From NCBI RefSeq assembly GCF_021245985.1, contig NZ_JAJQXA010000010.1:1-64000 (forward strand): a stretch of 64,000 nt of DNA, in the 5' to 3' direction. The position numbers and the translations under genes were made by a program. The notes under the pieces were generated by a model that saw only the letters and a list, made by a program, of their open reading frames with translations, was not told where the DNA came from and made no database searches. The DNA is from Flavobacterium soyae (GTDB lineage Bacteria > Bacteroidota > Bacteroidia > Flavobacteriales > Flavobacteriaceae). Below are positions 36,522 to 46,182 of the stretch, piece after piece (the first letter of the stretch is position 1; every line of letters starts with the position of its first letter).

Positions 36522-39008
36522 ATGAAAATCAAATGTAATTATTTAAGCAGACTTTCATTATTGATGTTAGCGGGGATCATATTATTTGGTTCTTGCAGCA
36601 AAAAAGAGGATGCTTTTGTTAACCGAAAAGTCTCTTTTAATGCTGATTGGAGTTTTCATTTAAATGATAGTATAATAGATAAAGATACAATTGGAGCTTC
36701 AACCAAATGGAGAACTTTAGATGTTCCGCATGATTGGAGTATTGAAGGAAAATTTGATGAAAAAAGCCCTGCAGGATATGGGGGTGGATCATTAACCGGA
36801 GGCTTAGGATGGTATAAAAAAACTTTTAAAATTTCATCTGAAGATATAAATAAAACAATATCAATTACCTTTGACGGCGTTTACAGAAACAGCGAAATAT
36901 GGGTAAACGGACATTATTTAGGAAAACGTCCAAACGGATATATTAGTTTCCAATATGAGATTTCGCCATACCTAAATTATGGGGAAAAAAGCAACGAAAT
37001 AATTGTTAAGGTTGACAATTCAAAACAACCAAACTCACGCTGGTATTCAGGATCAGGAATTTTTAGAAACGTTTGGCTTGAAACCACAGATAAACTTCAT
37101 GTAGCAAAATGGGGAACTTACATTACAACCCCAAAAGTTACTGCCGAAAAAGCATCTGTTAATTTTGAAACTAATATTCAAAATCAATATGCAGCTTCAA
37201 AAAAAGCAGTAATTACTACAACTATTTTTAAAGACGAAACCAAAGTAACATCAGTTACTCAAAATATAACGATTGGTGCAAACGCAAATCAAACTATAAA
37301 ACAAAACGCCGAAGTTGAATCACCAATTTTATGGTCAGTTGAAAAACCGGAACTATACATAGCTGTTACCGAAATTTCTGTTGATGATAAAATCGTCGAT
37401 CAATACAAAACCAATTTTGGAATCAGAGATTTTAAATTTGATGTTAACAAAGGTTTTATTTTAAACGGAAAACAGGTTAAAATAAAAGGAGTCTGCATGC
37501 ACCACGATTTAGGGGCGCTGGGTTCTGCAATCAATACAAGAGCTATTGAACGTCAGTTAGAAATCCTGAAAGAAATGGGGGTAAACGGAATCAGAACTTC
37601 TCACAATCCGCCTGCTCCGGAACTTCTGGACCTTTGTGATAAAATGGGTTTCATTGTCATGGATGAAGCTTTTGACATGTGGAAAAAAAACAAAACCAAA
37701 TACGATTACGGAAACGATTGGGACAAATGGCACAAACAGGATTTAATCGATCAACTGCTTCGTGACCGAAATCATCCAAGTATTTTTATGTGGAGTATTG
37801 GTAATGAAATTCCGCAGCAATGGGACGAAAGCGGCGCAGTAATAGCCAAAGAATTAGCCGCAATTACACGTCAGTACGATAAAACAAGACCTATTACCGC
37901 GGCGATGAACCCTCCGGTAAATATGAATATCGACAATGTAACCTTACAATTCGATAAAGCAAAGGTTCAATACAATACCATAGCAGCCTCTGTCGCATTA
38001 GATATTATTGGTTACAATTATGCACATCAAACATACGAATATCATCAAAAGAATTTCCCTGGAATTCCTTTCATAGCAACCGAAACCACTTCGGCTTTAG
38101 AAACCCGCGGTTATTATGATGCGGTTTCTGATTCGATTAAAAAATGGCCGGTAAGATGGGACCTTAAATTTACAGAAGGAAATCCGGGTAATACCGTTTC
38201 TGCTTACGATCAGGTACAGGCGCCCTGGGGTTCAACGCACGAAGCAACCTGGAAAATTATTAAAAAACATGATTTCCTTTCGGGAATGTACATCTGGACA
38301 GGTTTCGATTATATCGGAGAACCAACTCCGTACGAATGGCCGTCGGTAAGTTCGTATTTCGGAATTGTAGATTTAGCCGGTTTCCCAAAAGATGTTTATT
38401 ATATGTACCAAAGCGAATGGACAGACAAAACCGTGCTTCATGTTTACCCACATTGGAACTGGAAAGCCGGACAAACTGTCGACATTTGGGCATACTATAA
38501 TAATGCCGATGAAGTTGAACTTTTCGTAAACGGAAAATCAGCTGGAAAAAGAAGCAAAAAAGGAGATGATCTGCACGTAATTTGGGAAGTCCCTTTTCAG
38601 CCGGGAACTCTAAAAGTAATTTCTCGTAAAAACGGAAAAGTTGTTTTAGAAAAAGAAATCAAAACAGCCGGAAATCCTTCGCAATTAAAACTAACAGCGG
38701 ACAGAAGTACTATTAAAGCAGACAAAAATGATTTGTCATTTGTAACCGTAGATATTTTAGATGGTAAAGAAACTCTGGTTCCAAACGCCAATAACGAAAT
38801 CAACTTTTCATTAACAGGAAACGGAAAAATCGTAGGCGTTTGCAGCGGAGATCCCGTAAGTCATGAATCGTATAAAGGTTCAAAACATACCGCTTTAAAT
38901 GGAAAATGTTTAGTAATCGTTCAATCTGGAGATAAATCAGGAAGACTGGAACTAACCGCAAAGGCAAACGGATTAAAACCCGCAACAATAGTAATTACAA
39001 CAGAATAA
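36522..39008 (+). CDS. GH2 beta-galactosidase, lipoprotein
   Basis: 828 residues. Lipoprotein signal with Cys25 (LFGSC|SKK). GH2 order: sugar-binding jelly roll (~40-210, DVPHDWSIEGKF), Ig-like domain (~215-310), TIM barrel (~310-610) with acid/base Glu429 (SIGNE) and nucleophile Glu521 (IATETTS), then C-terminal Ig-like/DUF4982-like domains (~640-828). Likely releases galactose from xyloglucan side chains after fucose removal. Lipid anchor places it at the periplasmic or outer face. Other GH2 specificities cannot be excluded from sequence alone; the galactosidase call rests on context. Confidence 0.88.
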   Translation: MKIKCNYLSRLSLLMLAGIILFGSCSKKEDAFVNRKVSFNADWSFHLNDSIIDKDTIGASTKWRTLDVPHDWSIEGKFDEKSPAGYGGGSLTGGLGWYKKTFKISSEDINKTISITFDGVYRNSEIWVNGHYLGKRPNGYISFQYEISPYLNYGEKSNEIIVKVDNSKQPNSRWYSGSGIFRNVWLETTDKLHVAKWGTYITTPKVTAEKASVNFETNIQNQYAASKKAVITTTIFKDETKVTSVTQNITIGANANQTIKQNAEVESPILWSVEKPELYIAVTEISVDDKIVDQYKTNFGIRDFKFDVNKGFILNGKQVKIKGVCMHHDLGALGSAINTRAIERQLEILKEMGVNGIRTSHNPPAPELLDLCDKMGFIVMDEAFDMWKKNKTKYDYGNDWDKWHKQDLIDQLLRDRNHPSIFMWSIGNEIPQQWDESGAVIAKELAAITRQYDKTRPITAAMNPPVNMNIDNVTLQFDKAKVQYNTIAASVALDIIGYNYAHQTYEYHQKNFPGIPFIATETTSALETRGYYDAVSDSIKKWPVRWDLKFTEGNPGNTVSAYDQVQAPWGSTHEATWKIIKKHDFLSGMYIWTGFDYIGEPTPYEWPSVSSYFGIVDLAGFPKDVYYMYQSEWTDKTVLHVYPHWNWKAGQTVDIWAYYNNADEVELFVNGKSAGKRSKKGDDLHVIWEVPFQPGTLKVISRKNGKVVLEKEIKTAGNPSQLKLTADRSTIKADKNDLSFVTVDILDGKETLVPNANNEINFSLTGNGKIVGVCSGDPVSHESYKGSKHTALNGKCLVIVQSGDKSGRLELTAKANGLKPATIVITTE

Positions 39009-39026
39009 TAATATAACGTCAACGTT

Positions 39027-39189
39027 CCTGCAAGGTTTTTCAAACCTTGTAGGTATAATGAGATTTTAAATAGAGGAAAAAATATAAACCTACAAGGTTT
39101 CGAAAACCTTGCAGGATGAATAAAATGTATAATTAGATTTTAAATAGAAGAAAAAATTAAACCTGCAAGGTTTGAAAAAACCTTGCAGG
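39027..39189. repeat. Three tandem CCTGCAAGGTTT palindromes
   Basis: Copies at 39027-39053, 39089-39115 and 39162-39189: CCTGCAAGGTTT / AAACCTTGCAGG hairpins with small loops and one-base variants. The spacers also match (GATTTTAAATAGA, then A-rich), so the unit is about 70 bp. It fills the gap between the GH2 and GH31 genes. Confidence 0.9.
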
Positions 39190-39218
39190 AGGAACTAACA
39201 AATAGAATAAATTAACTA

Positions 39219-41618
39219 ATGAAAAACGCACAACTAACCACTTTGTTTTCAATCTGTATTTTTGGATTGCTGCTTACGCCAAAAGCATCGGCGCAAATTC
39301 AAAATGCAGATGTATTAAACGCTCCAATAGATATCAGCAAAGATTTTCAGAATTACCTGAACACTTTTTATTTTGCCGATGAATTGGCTTCTTTCGATCC
39401 GGCAACCGGAAAAGGAACCATAAAATATCTGAGATACAATTATAAAACACGTCAGGCTTTCAACAATATGATGATGAAACCTGATGTAGAAAAACCAAAT
39501 GAATTTCCAACAACAGAATACGAAGTTTCGCCAGAATTACCATTCGAAATTCAGTTTGTTTCAGATAGAACCATCAGAATAAAAACTACTTCAGGGCCAC
39601 AATTTCACCCACAAAAAGAATCCTTGATGTTGGTTGACGGCGTTGCGCCAAATCATCCTGAATTATGGAAATATTCTAAAATCGAAGGCGGACATAAGTA
39701 CACAAGCAAACATGGAGTTGTAGAAATTTTGACAAAACCGTGGCACGTAAAAATCTACGATGAAAACGGAAAATTGCTGACAAGTACACTTCACGATACC
39801 GATTTTAAAAACACCTATACACCAACACTTCCGTTCTCGTATGTTCGCAGAAACAGCGATTATTCAAGAAGTATGGGCGCAGCTTTTAGCTTAGAACCGG
39901 ACGAAAAAATATTTGGCTGCGGAGAATCATTTACACAATTCAACAAACGCGGTCAAAAAGTAGTTTTATGGACAGATGATGCTAACGGAATCCAGAATGA
40001 AACGATGTACAAACCAATTCCGTTTTACATGAGTAGCCGTGGTTATGGCGTTTTCATGCATCATTCAACACCAATAACTGTTGACTTTGGAAGATATTTT
40101 GGAAGTGCCAACGAAATGTATATTGGCGATGACGAAGCCGATTTGTTTTTCTTCATTGGAGAACCAAAAGATGTTTTAGATCAATATACCAATTTAACTG
40201 GAAAAGCTGCAATGCCGCCGCTTTGGTCATTTGGTTTTTGGATGAGCCGTATTACTTATTTCTCTGAAAAAGAAGGAAGAGATGTAGCAAGAGATTTACG
40301 TAAATACAAAATCCCAACCGATGTTATTCACTTTGACACTGGCTGGTTTGATGTAGACTGGAGAAACAATTACGAGTTTGCAAAAGCACGTTTCCCTGAT
40401 GCAACAAAAATGATGTCTGATTTAAAAGAAGATGGTTTTCATGTGTGTCTATGGCAATTACCATATTTTACACCAAAGAATACTTTGTTCCCTGAAATCA
40501 TGGACAAAAACCTTGCGGTAAGAGACAGAAAAGGAAATCTTCCTTACGAAGATGCCGTTTTAGATTTCTCAAATCCGGAAACAATAACCTGGTATCAAGG
40601 GAAATTGAAAAAATTATTCGACGAAGGTGTTTCAGTTTTCAAAGTTGATTTTGGAGAAGCTGCACCGCCAGACGGAATTTACCATTCAGGAAGAACAGGA
40701 TTTTACGAACACAATTTATATCCATTAAGATATAATAAAGCTGTTGCCGAAATTACCCAAAAAGAAAAAGGATATACTTTAATCTGGGCAAGAAGTACAT
40801 GGGCAGGATCTCAGCGTTATCCATTACATTGGGGTGGAGATGCCGAAACTTCAAACGGAGCAATGTCGGCAGAATTACGCGGCGGACTTTCATTAGGTCT
40901 AAGCGGATTCAGTTTCTGGAGTCATGATGTTGGAGGGTTTGCTACAAAATCCCCGGAGAATTTATACAGAAGATGGGCGCCTTTCGGAATGTTTACTTCA
41001 CACGTAAGAAGCCACGGAGAACCTCCGCGCGAGCCTTGGTTATACAGCAAAGATTTCCTTGAAGGATTTAGAAAAGCAGATAATATGCGTTACGAATTAA
41101 TGCCGTATATCTACGCTCAGGCAAAAGAAAGTTCTCAAAAAGGTTTACCAATGATGCGCGCTTTATTTGTAGAATATCCAAACGATCCGGGAGCCTGGTT
41201 AGTTGACAATGAATATTTATTTGGATCAAGTATTTTAGTTGCACCGCTTTTTGAAGAAGTAACAGAAAGAGACGTTTATCTTCCGGAAGGAACATGGATT
41301 GATTACCAAACTAAAAAAGTATACCAATCAGGATGGCACAAAATAAAAGCCGGCGAAGTGCCAATCGTGGTTTTGGTAAAAGATGGAACAGCATTGCCTC
41401 ACATTGGTTTAGCACAGTCTACAAAAGATATGGATTGGAGTAAATTAACGTTGAAAGTATATGCGAGTGATAAAACAACTTCGGCGACAGCCAAAGTGTT
41501 TTTACCAAACGACACCGCAGTTCAGGAAATAAAAGTGACTAAAAACGGAAACAATTTTGACGTAACTGCAAACCCATTAAACGGAAAAACCACTTTTAAA
41601 ACAGAGTGGATAAAATAA
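39219..41618 (+). CDS. GH31 alpha-xylosidase (xyloglucan-type)
   Basis: 799 residues with signal peptide (to SAQ near residue 26), so probably periplasmic. GH31 catalytic barrel with nucleophile Asp477 (VFKVDFGE) and acid/base Asp541 (HWGGDAETS). The FKxDFGE form, rather than WxDMNE, is typical of alpha-xylosidases such as YicI and xyloglucan alpha-xylosidases. Removes the non-reducing-end alpha-1,6-xylose from xyloglucan oligosaccharides. It is the most diagnostic enzyme for the locus substrate. Confidence 0.9.
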   Translation: MKNAQLTTLFSICIFGLLLTPKASAQIQNADVLNAPIDISKDFQNYLNTFYFADELASFDPATGKGTIKYLRYNYKTRQAFNNMMMKPDVEKPNEFPTTEYEVSPELPFEIQFVSDRTIRIKTTSGPQFHPQKESLMLVDGVAPNHPELWKYSKIEGGHKYTSKHGVVEILTKPWHVKIYDENGKLLTSTLHDTDFKNTYTPTLPFSYVRRNSDYSRSMGAAFSLEPDEKIFGCGESFTQFNKRGQKVVLWTDDANGIQNETMYKPIPFYMSSRGYGVFMHHSTPITVDFGRYFGSANEMYIGDDEADLFFFIGEPKDVLDQYTNLTGKAAMPPLWSFGFWMSRITYFSEKEGRDVARDLRKYKIPTDVIHFDTGWFDVDWRNNYEFAKARFPDATKMMSDLKEDGFHVCLWQLPYFTPKNTLFPEIMDKNLAVRDRKGNLPYEDAVLDFSNPETITWYQGKLKKLFDEGVSVFKVDFGEAAPPDGIYHSGRTGFYEHNLYPLRYNKAVAEITQKEKGYTLIWARSTWAGSQRYPLHWGGDAETSNGAMSAELRGGLSLGLSGFSFWSHDVGGFATKSPENLYRRWAPFGMFTSHVRSHGEPPREPWLYSKDFLEGFRKADNMRYELMPYIYAQAKESSQKGLPMMRALFVEYPNDPGAWLVDNEYLFGSSILVAPLFEEVTERDVYLPEGTWIDYQTKKVYQSGWHKIKAGEVPIVVLVKDGTALPHIGLAQSTKDMDWSKLTLKVYASDKTTSATAKVFLPNDTAVQEIKVTKNGNNFDVTANPLNGKTTFKTEWIK

Positions 41619-41625
41619 AGATATA

Positions 41626-41756
41626 TGCCACAGATTACACAGATTAAAAGGATTAAAAATTGAGAATTAAAAATCTGTTTAAATCTGCAAAATCTGCGTG
41701 AAAAAATAAACACACAGAATTAAAAAAAATCATTTTAATCTGTGTAATCTGTGGCA
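41626..41756. repeat. Long inverted repeat between GH31 and GH97 genes
   Basis: 24-bp perfect arms (41626-41649 with 41733-41756), TGCCACAGATTACACAG and its complement, enclosing a spacer with three more ATCTG-type copies. It looks like a small non-coding dispersed repeat; no reading frame. Confidence 0.85.
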
Positions 41757-41805
41757 AAAAAATAAATCCCAACTTAGGATAAAAATAAGTTTTTGTTGAG
41801 TTTCT

Positions 41806-41837
41806 AAATCGGGCGAAAGCCCTGCCACGCCCGATTT
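41806..41837. repeat. Short palindrome before the GH97 gene
   Basis: 10-bp perfect arms AAATCGGGCG (41806-41815) / CGCCCGATTT (41828-41837), 27 bp before the GH97 ATG. Terminator or REP-like; role unknown. Confidence 0.6.
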
Positions 41838-41863
41838 ATTAAAAATGAATTAAGAAAAATATC

Positions 41864-43870
41864 ATGAAAAAACACCTGATTCTTCCCGCTTTATTACTTT
41901 CAGTTTCGATTGGATACAGTCAGAAAAATAAAAACGCTTATGAATTAGCGTCGCCAAACGGAAAAAATAAAATCAAATTTGAGCTTGTAAAAAATGCTCC
42001 AAAATATGCCGTTTCACACGGAAAAACCGAAGTGATTACACCATCGGATTTAGGATTTTTACTGAAAGGAAATGAAGATTTCAGCTCCAATTTCGAAATC
42101 AAAAATGTCAAAAAATCAACGTTTGATGAAACATGGGAACAAGTTTGGGGAGAAAAGAAAAACATTAGAAATCACTACAATCAGCTTTCGGTTGAATTAC
42201 AGCAAAAAACAGGAAACAAACGTAAACTGGAAATTCAGTTTCGTGCTTTCGATGACGGAGTTGCATTTCGATATGTATATCCAAAACAAAATGTAAAAGA
42301 CAGTATTTTCATTATGGATGAAAAAACGACTTTTAACTTAAAAGAAGATGGAAAAGCATGGTGGATTCCGGCAAACAGAGAAAACCGCGACGAATATTTA
42401 TTTGAAGCGGCACCGGTTAGTAAACTAGATACCGTTTTGACTCCATTAACTATAGAAAGCAAAAGCGGATTAGCTTTGAGTTTTCACGAAGCAAACTTAA
42501 TTGATTACGCAAGTACAACTTTGGTAAACAATGTTGGTACACAACTTAAAACCGATCTTGTGCCTTGGTCAGACGGTGTTAAAGTTCGTGTAAAAGATAC
42601 ATTCACTTCATCTTGGAGAACCATTCAAATAGGAGAAAAACCAGCAGATTTAATTATGTCTTATTTGATTCTAAATCTGAACGAACCAAACAAATTAAAA
42701 AATACAGCAAGCTATTTCAAACCATACAAATACTTAGGAATTTGGTGGGGAATGCATATTGGGAAATATACTTTTTGGGAAAGTGACAAACAAGGTGCAA
42801 CCACAAAACATGCTGAAGAATATATTGATTTTACAGCAAAAGAAGGTTTCAATCATTTATTGATCGAAGGCTGGAACAAAGGCTGGACGCCGGGCTGGTA
42901 TGAAAATCGTATGCATATGTTCAGTTTCACCAAAAATGCAGACAATTTCGATTTAGAAAAAGTGGTTGAATATGGAAAGAAAAAGAACATTGAATTAATC
43001 GGTTATCACGAAACAGGTTCAAACTTGATTAACTATTTAAAACAAGTTGACGAAGGTTTTGCCTTATACAAAAAACTAGGAATTCATACCGTAAAAATTG
43101 GTCATGTAGGTTCTAAATTAAACATGAAAGAAATGCACTTCGGACAGTTTGGAGTAAATTATTTCAGGTATATTTTAGAAAAAGCGGCACAATACGATTT
43201 AGCCGTTTTATACCACGAATCAATAAAAGATACAGGAGAACGCAGAACTTATCCAAATATGGTTTCGAGAGAAGCAGCGCGAGGACAAGAATATAACGCC
43301 TGGAGCGAAGGAAATCCGCCAAGCCATTTAAGCATAATTCCGTTTACAAGATTACTTTCAGGACCAATGGATTTTACACCGGGAATCTTTGATGTTGAGG
43401 TAAAACAAGGATATCCGGGGAAAAGAATTCAGGGAACAGTTGGGCAGCAGTTGGCTATTTATGTAACAACTTATTCTCCAATTCAAATGTTGGCTGATCT
43501 TCCAGAAAATTATGAAGGAAAACCGGCATTGCAATTCTTAAAAGATGTTCCGACAGATTGGGAAGATACAAAAGTTTTAAACGGAGAAATTGGTCAATAC
43601 ATTACAACAGCCCGTAAAGACAGAAACAGCGCCGATTGGTTTTTAGGAAGTATCACAAATGAAAAACCAAGAGATCTTGAAATTTCATTATCATTCTTAG
43701 ATAAAAACGCAGCATACGAAGCGCAGATTTATGCCGATGCAGAAGGAACAGATCAAAAACATAATCCTGAAGCAGTAGCAATTTCAAAGAAAACAGTAAA
43801 AGCTGCCGATTTGCTAAAAATAAAATTAGGCGGAGCCGGAGGAACAGCAATTAGATTTAAAAAATTATAA
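41864..43870 (+). CDS. GH97 family glycoside hydrolase, inverting type by residue pattern
   Basis: 668 residues, signal peptide ending at YSQ (~20). N-terminal beta-sandwich, then a barrel with LIEGWNKGW, Glu383 (GYHETGSN), Glu452 (LYHESI) and Glu476 (RGQEYNAW), then a C-terminal beta domain. The 69- and 24-residue spacing between these Glu residues equals that of the catalytic and Ca-binding Glu residues I recall for SusB (439, 508, 532), so this should be the inverting alpha-glucosidase-like branch, not the retaining alpha-galactosidase branch. Periplasmic. An alpha-glucoside is not part of ordinary xyloglucan, so its substrate here is open. Confidence 0.88.
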   Translation: MKKHLILPALLLSVSIGYSQKNKNAYELASPNGKNKIKFELVKNAPKYAVSHGKTEVITPSDLGFLLKGNEDFSSNFEIKNVKKSTFDETWEQVWGEKKNIRNHYNQLSVELQQKTGNKRKLEIQFRAFDDGVAFRYVYPKQNVKDSIFIMDEKTTFNLKEDGKAWWIPANRENRDEYLFEAAPVSKLDTVLTPLTIESKSGLALSFHEANLIDYASTTLVNNVGTQLKTDLVPWSDGVKVRVKDTFTSSWRTIQIGEKPADLIMSYLILNLNEPNKLKNTASYFKPYKYLGIWWGMHIGKYTFWESDKQGATTKHAEEYIDFTAKEGFNHLLIEGWNKGWTPGWYENRMHMFSFTKNADNFDLEKVVEYGKKKNIELIGYHETGSNLINYLKQVDEGFALYKKLGIHTVKIGHVGSKLNMKEMHFGQFGVNYFRYILEKAAQYDLAVLYHESIKDTGERRTYPNMVSREAARGQEYNAWSEGNPPSHLSIIPFTRLLSGPMDFTPGIFDVEVKQGYPGKRIQGTVGQQLAIYVTTYSPIQMLADLPENYEGKPALQFLKDVPTDWEDTKVLNGEIGQYITTARKDRNSADWFLGSITNEKPRDLEISLSFLDKNAAYEAQIYADAEGTDQKHNPEAVAISKKTVKAADLLKIKLGGAGGTAIRFKKL

Positions 43871-43887
43871 TATAGGATATAGTTTAT

Positions 43888-43922
43888 CAAACCCGACAAG
43901 TTTTTGAAACCTGTCGGGTTTG
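43888..43922. terminator. Hairpin after the GH97 gene
   Basis: 16-bp arms with one mismatch (43888-43903 with 43907-43922), core AAACCCGACA / TGTCGGGTTT. A related half, AAACCCGACAGGTTT, recurs near 56532. No T run, so it may be a REP-like element as well as a terminator. Confidence 0.6.
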
Positions 43923-43970
43923 CGTAACATAACGATTAGGATTAAAAAATAGAATTTATAAAAATTTCAG

Positions 43971-43998
43971 GCAGAGGCGTACAACTGTGAGTCTTTAC
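43971..43998. repeat. Decayed copy of the GTAGAGACGCAC palindrome
   Basis: 21 of 28 bases match the intact copies at 24305-24332 and 26630-26656. The stem is disrupted. It lies 22 bp before the GH3 start. Confidence 0.5.
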
Positions 43999-44020
43999 TA
44001 AATAACCACAATTTTTTTAA

Positions 44021-46177
44021 ATGAAAAACCTGCTTTTGCATATTATTTTTCTTTTGTCAATTAATTTGGTGTTGTCACAGCAAAAGCAATACCCTTTTCA
44101 GGATTCTAAATTAGATACCGAAAAACGTATTGATAATTTGTTATCCCTGATGACACTTGATGAAAAAGTACAGGCCTTAAGTACTAATCCATCGATTAAA
44201 AGATTAGGTGTTATAGGTACAGATCATGTAGAAGGATTGCACGGTTTAGCCTTGGGAGGGCCGGGAGAATGGGGAGGAAAAAACAAACAGCCTTTAACTA
44301 CAACTACTTTTCCTCAGGCTTATGGCTTAGGAGAAACATGGGATGTAGATTTGCTTCAAAAAGCGGCACAGGTTGAAGGTTATGAAACACGCTATGCTTT
44401 TCAAAAATACCATCGCGGCGGATTAGTAGTTCGTGCTCCAAATGCAGATATAGCAAGAGACCCGCGTTGGGGCCGTACTGAAGAAAGTTATGGAGAAGAT
44501 GCTTTTTTTAACGGAATGATGACGGTTGCTTTCATAAAAGGACTGCAGGGAAATAATCAAAAATATTGGCAGACAGCTTCGTTAATGAAACACTTTCTGG
44601 CCAATAGCAATGAAAACGGGAGAACCTATACCTCTTCTGATTTTGATGAAAGGCTTTGGCGCGAATATTATGCCCTGCCTTTTCAAATGGGAGTTCTTGA
44701 AGGAGGATCCCGTGCTTATATGGCAGCCTATAATAAAGTAAACGGAATTCCGGCAATGGTACATCCGATGCTGAAAAATATTACCCAAAAAGAGTGGGGA
44801 CAAAACGGAATTATTTGTACTGATGGAGGTGCATTTACGTTATTACTTTCAGATCACAAATACTACGCTGATAAATACCTTGGGGCTGCGGCAGCCATAA
44901 AAGCAGGAATTAATCAGTTTTTAGATGAATATACAGAAGCAGTCTATGGCGCACTTTCACGTGGATATTTAAAGGAAAAAGAAATTGATGCCGTTATTAG
45001 GGGAAATTATCGAGTAATGATTCAACTGGGAATGTTAGATGCCCCAGAGGAAAATCCGTATGCAAAAATTGGAACAGAAAAAGATACAATTGATCCTTGG
45101 AAAACCGAAGTGCATAAAAAAATTGCTTTAGAAGCAGCACAAAAATCTATTGTACTGCTCAAAAATGATTCACAATTTCTGCCTTTGCAAAGAGATAAAT
45201 TAAAAACAATTGCCGTAATAGGGCAGCGGGCAGATGAAGTGCTTTTAGATTGGTACAGCGGCACACCGCCTTATGTTATTACACCTTTAGAAGGAATTAA
45301 AAACAGGCTGGGGAACAATGTTGAAATTCTTTACGCTAAAAACAACATTGATGGTAAGGCTGTCGAAATAGCAAAAAAAGCAGATGCTGTAATTGTAATT
45401 GTTGGAAATCACCCTGTTTGTAATGCAGGCTGGGCTGATTGCCCCATTCCAAGCGAAGGTAAAGAATCTGTTGATCGTCAATCGCTGACTTTAGAACAGG
45501 AAGATTTGATTAAAGTGGTGTATAAAGCTAATCCTAACATGGCAGTTGCTTTAATTAGTAGTTTTCCATACGCTATAAACTGGACACAAGAACACGTGCC
45601 AGCAATTGTACATATGACACAAAACAGTCAGGAAACAGGAACAGCTTTAGCCAATGTTCTATTTGGAGATTACAATCCTGCCGGGCGTTTGATACAAACT
45701 TGGGTTAGAGATATTACCGATTTGCCTGATTTATTGGATTACAATATCAGAAATGGAAGGACTTATATGTATTTCAAAGGAAAACCATTGTATGCTTTTG
45801 GCCACGGATTGAGCTATACCACTTTTAAATACAATACTATTGAAACCAATTCTGAAACAATTGCTAAAAATGGCGAACTAAAAATTACGGTTTCGGTTAC
45901 AAACACTGGAAATAAAGATGGAGATGAAGTAGTTCAATTGTATGTAAAACAATTACAGTCAAAAGTTGAACGTCCTGAAAAAGAACTGAAAGCATTTCAG
46001 AGAGTTTTTTTTAAAGCCGGAGAAACTAAAAATGTTTTTTTGACTTTGAAAGCTAAAGATATAGAATATTGGAACACAGCAAAGCAGCAATTTGAATTAG
46101 AAAATAATAGTATAGAAATTCAAATAGGAAGCGCATCGGATAATATTCTTTTAAATAAAAAAGTAACAGTGAAATAA
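44021..46177 (+). CDS. GH3 beta-glycosidase (beta-glucosidase/xylosidase type), exported
   Basis: 718 residues, signal peptide 1-19 (HIIFLLSINLVLSQ). GH3 N-terminal barrel with KHFLANS and nucleophile Asp268 in ICTDGGAF, then the alpha/beta sandwich domain and a C-terminal fibronectin-III-like domain (DGDEVVQLYVKQ). The TDGGA and VEGLHGLA motifs, instead of SDW, are closer to xylan-type or unusual GH3 enzymes, so beta-xylosidase is as likely as beta-glucosidase. Five bp upstream of the GH39 gene, so co-transcribed with it. Confidence 0.88.
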   Translation: MKNLLLHIIFLLSINLVLSQQKQYPFQDSKLDTEKRIDNLLSLMTLDEKVQALSTNPSIKRLGVIGTDHVEGLHGLALGGPGEWGGKNKQPLTTTTFPQAYGLGETWDVDLLQKAAQVEGYETRYAFQKYHRGGLVVRAPNADIARDPRWGRTEESYGEDAFFNGMMTVAFIKGLQGNNQKYWQTASLMKHFLANSNENGRTYTSSDFDERLWREYYALPFQMGVLEGGSRAYMAAYNKVNGIPAMVHPMLKNITQKEWGQNGIICTDGGAFTLLLSDHKYYADKYLGAAAAIKAGINQFLDEYTEAVYGALSRGYLKEKEIDAVIRGNYRVMIQLGMLDAPEENPYAKIGTEKDTIDPWKTEVHKKIALEAAQKSIVLLKNDSQFLPLQRDKLKTIAVIGQRADEVLLDWYSGTPPYVITPLEGIKNRLGNNVEILYAKNNIDGKAVEIAKKADAVIVIVGNHPVCNAGWADCPIPSEGKESVDRQSLTLEQEDLIKVVYKANPNMAVALISSFPYAINWTQEHVPAIVHMTQNSQETGTALANVLFGDYNPAGRLIQTWVRDITDLPDLLDYNIRNGRTYMYFKGKPLYAFGHGLSYTTFKYNTIETNSETIAKNGELKITVSVTNTGNKDGDEVVQLYVKQLQSKVERPEKELKAFQRVFFKAGETKNVFLTLKAKDIEYWNTAKQQFELENNSIEIQIGSASDNILLNKKVTVK

Positions 46178-46182
46178 TTACA

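Noticed and set aside
39027..39189. CRISPR array or riboswitch before GH31
   Set aside because: Copies are complete palindromes with similar, not unique, spacers; fits a REP-like repeat.
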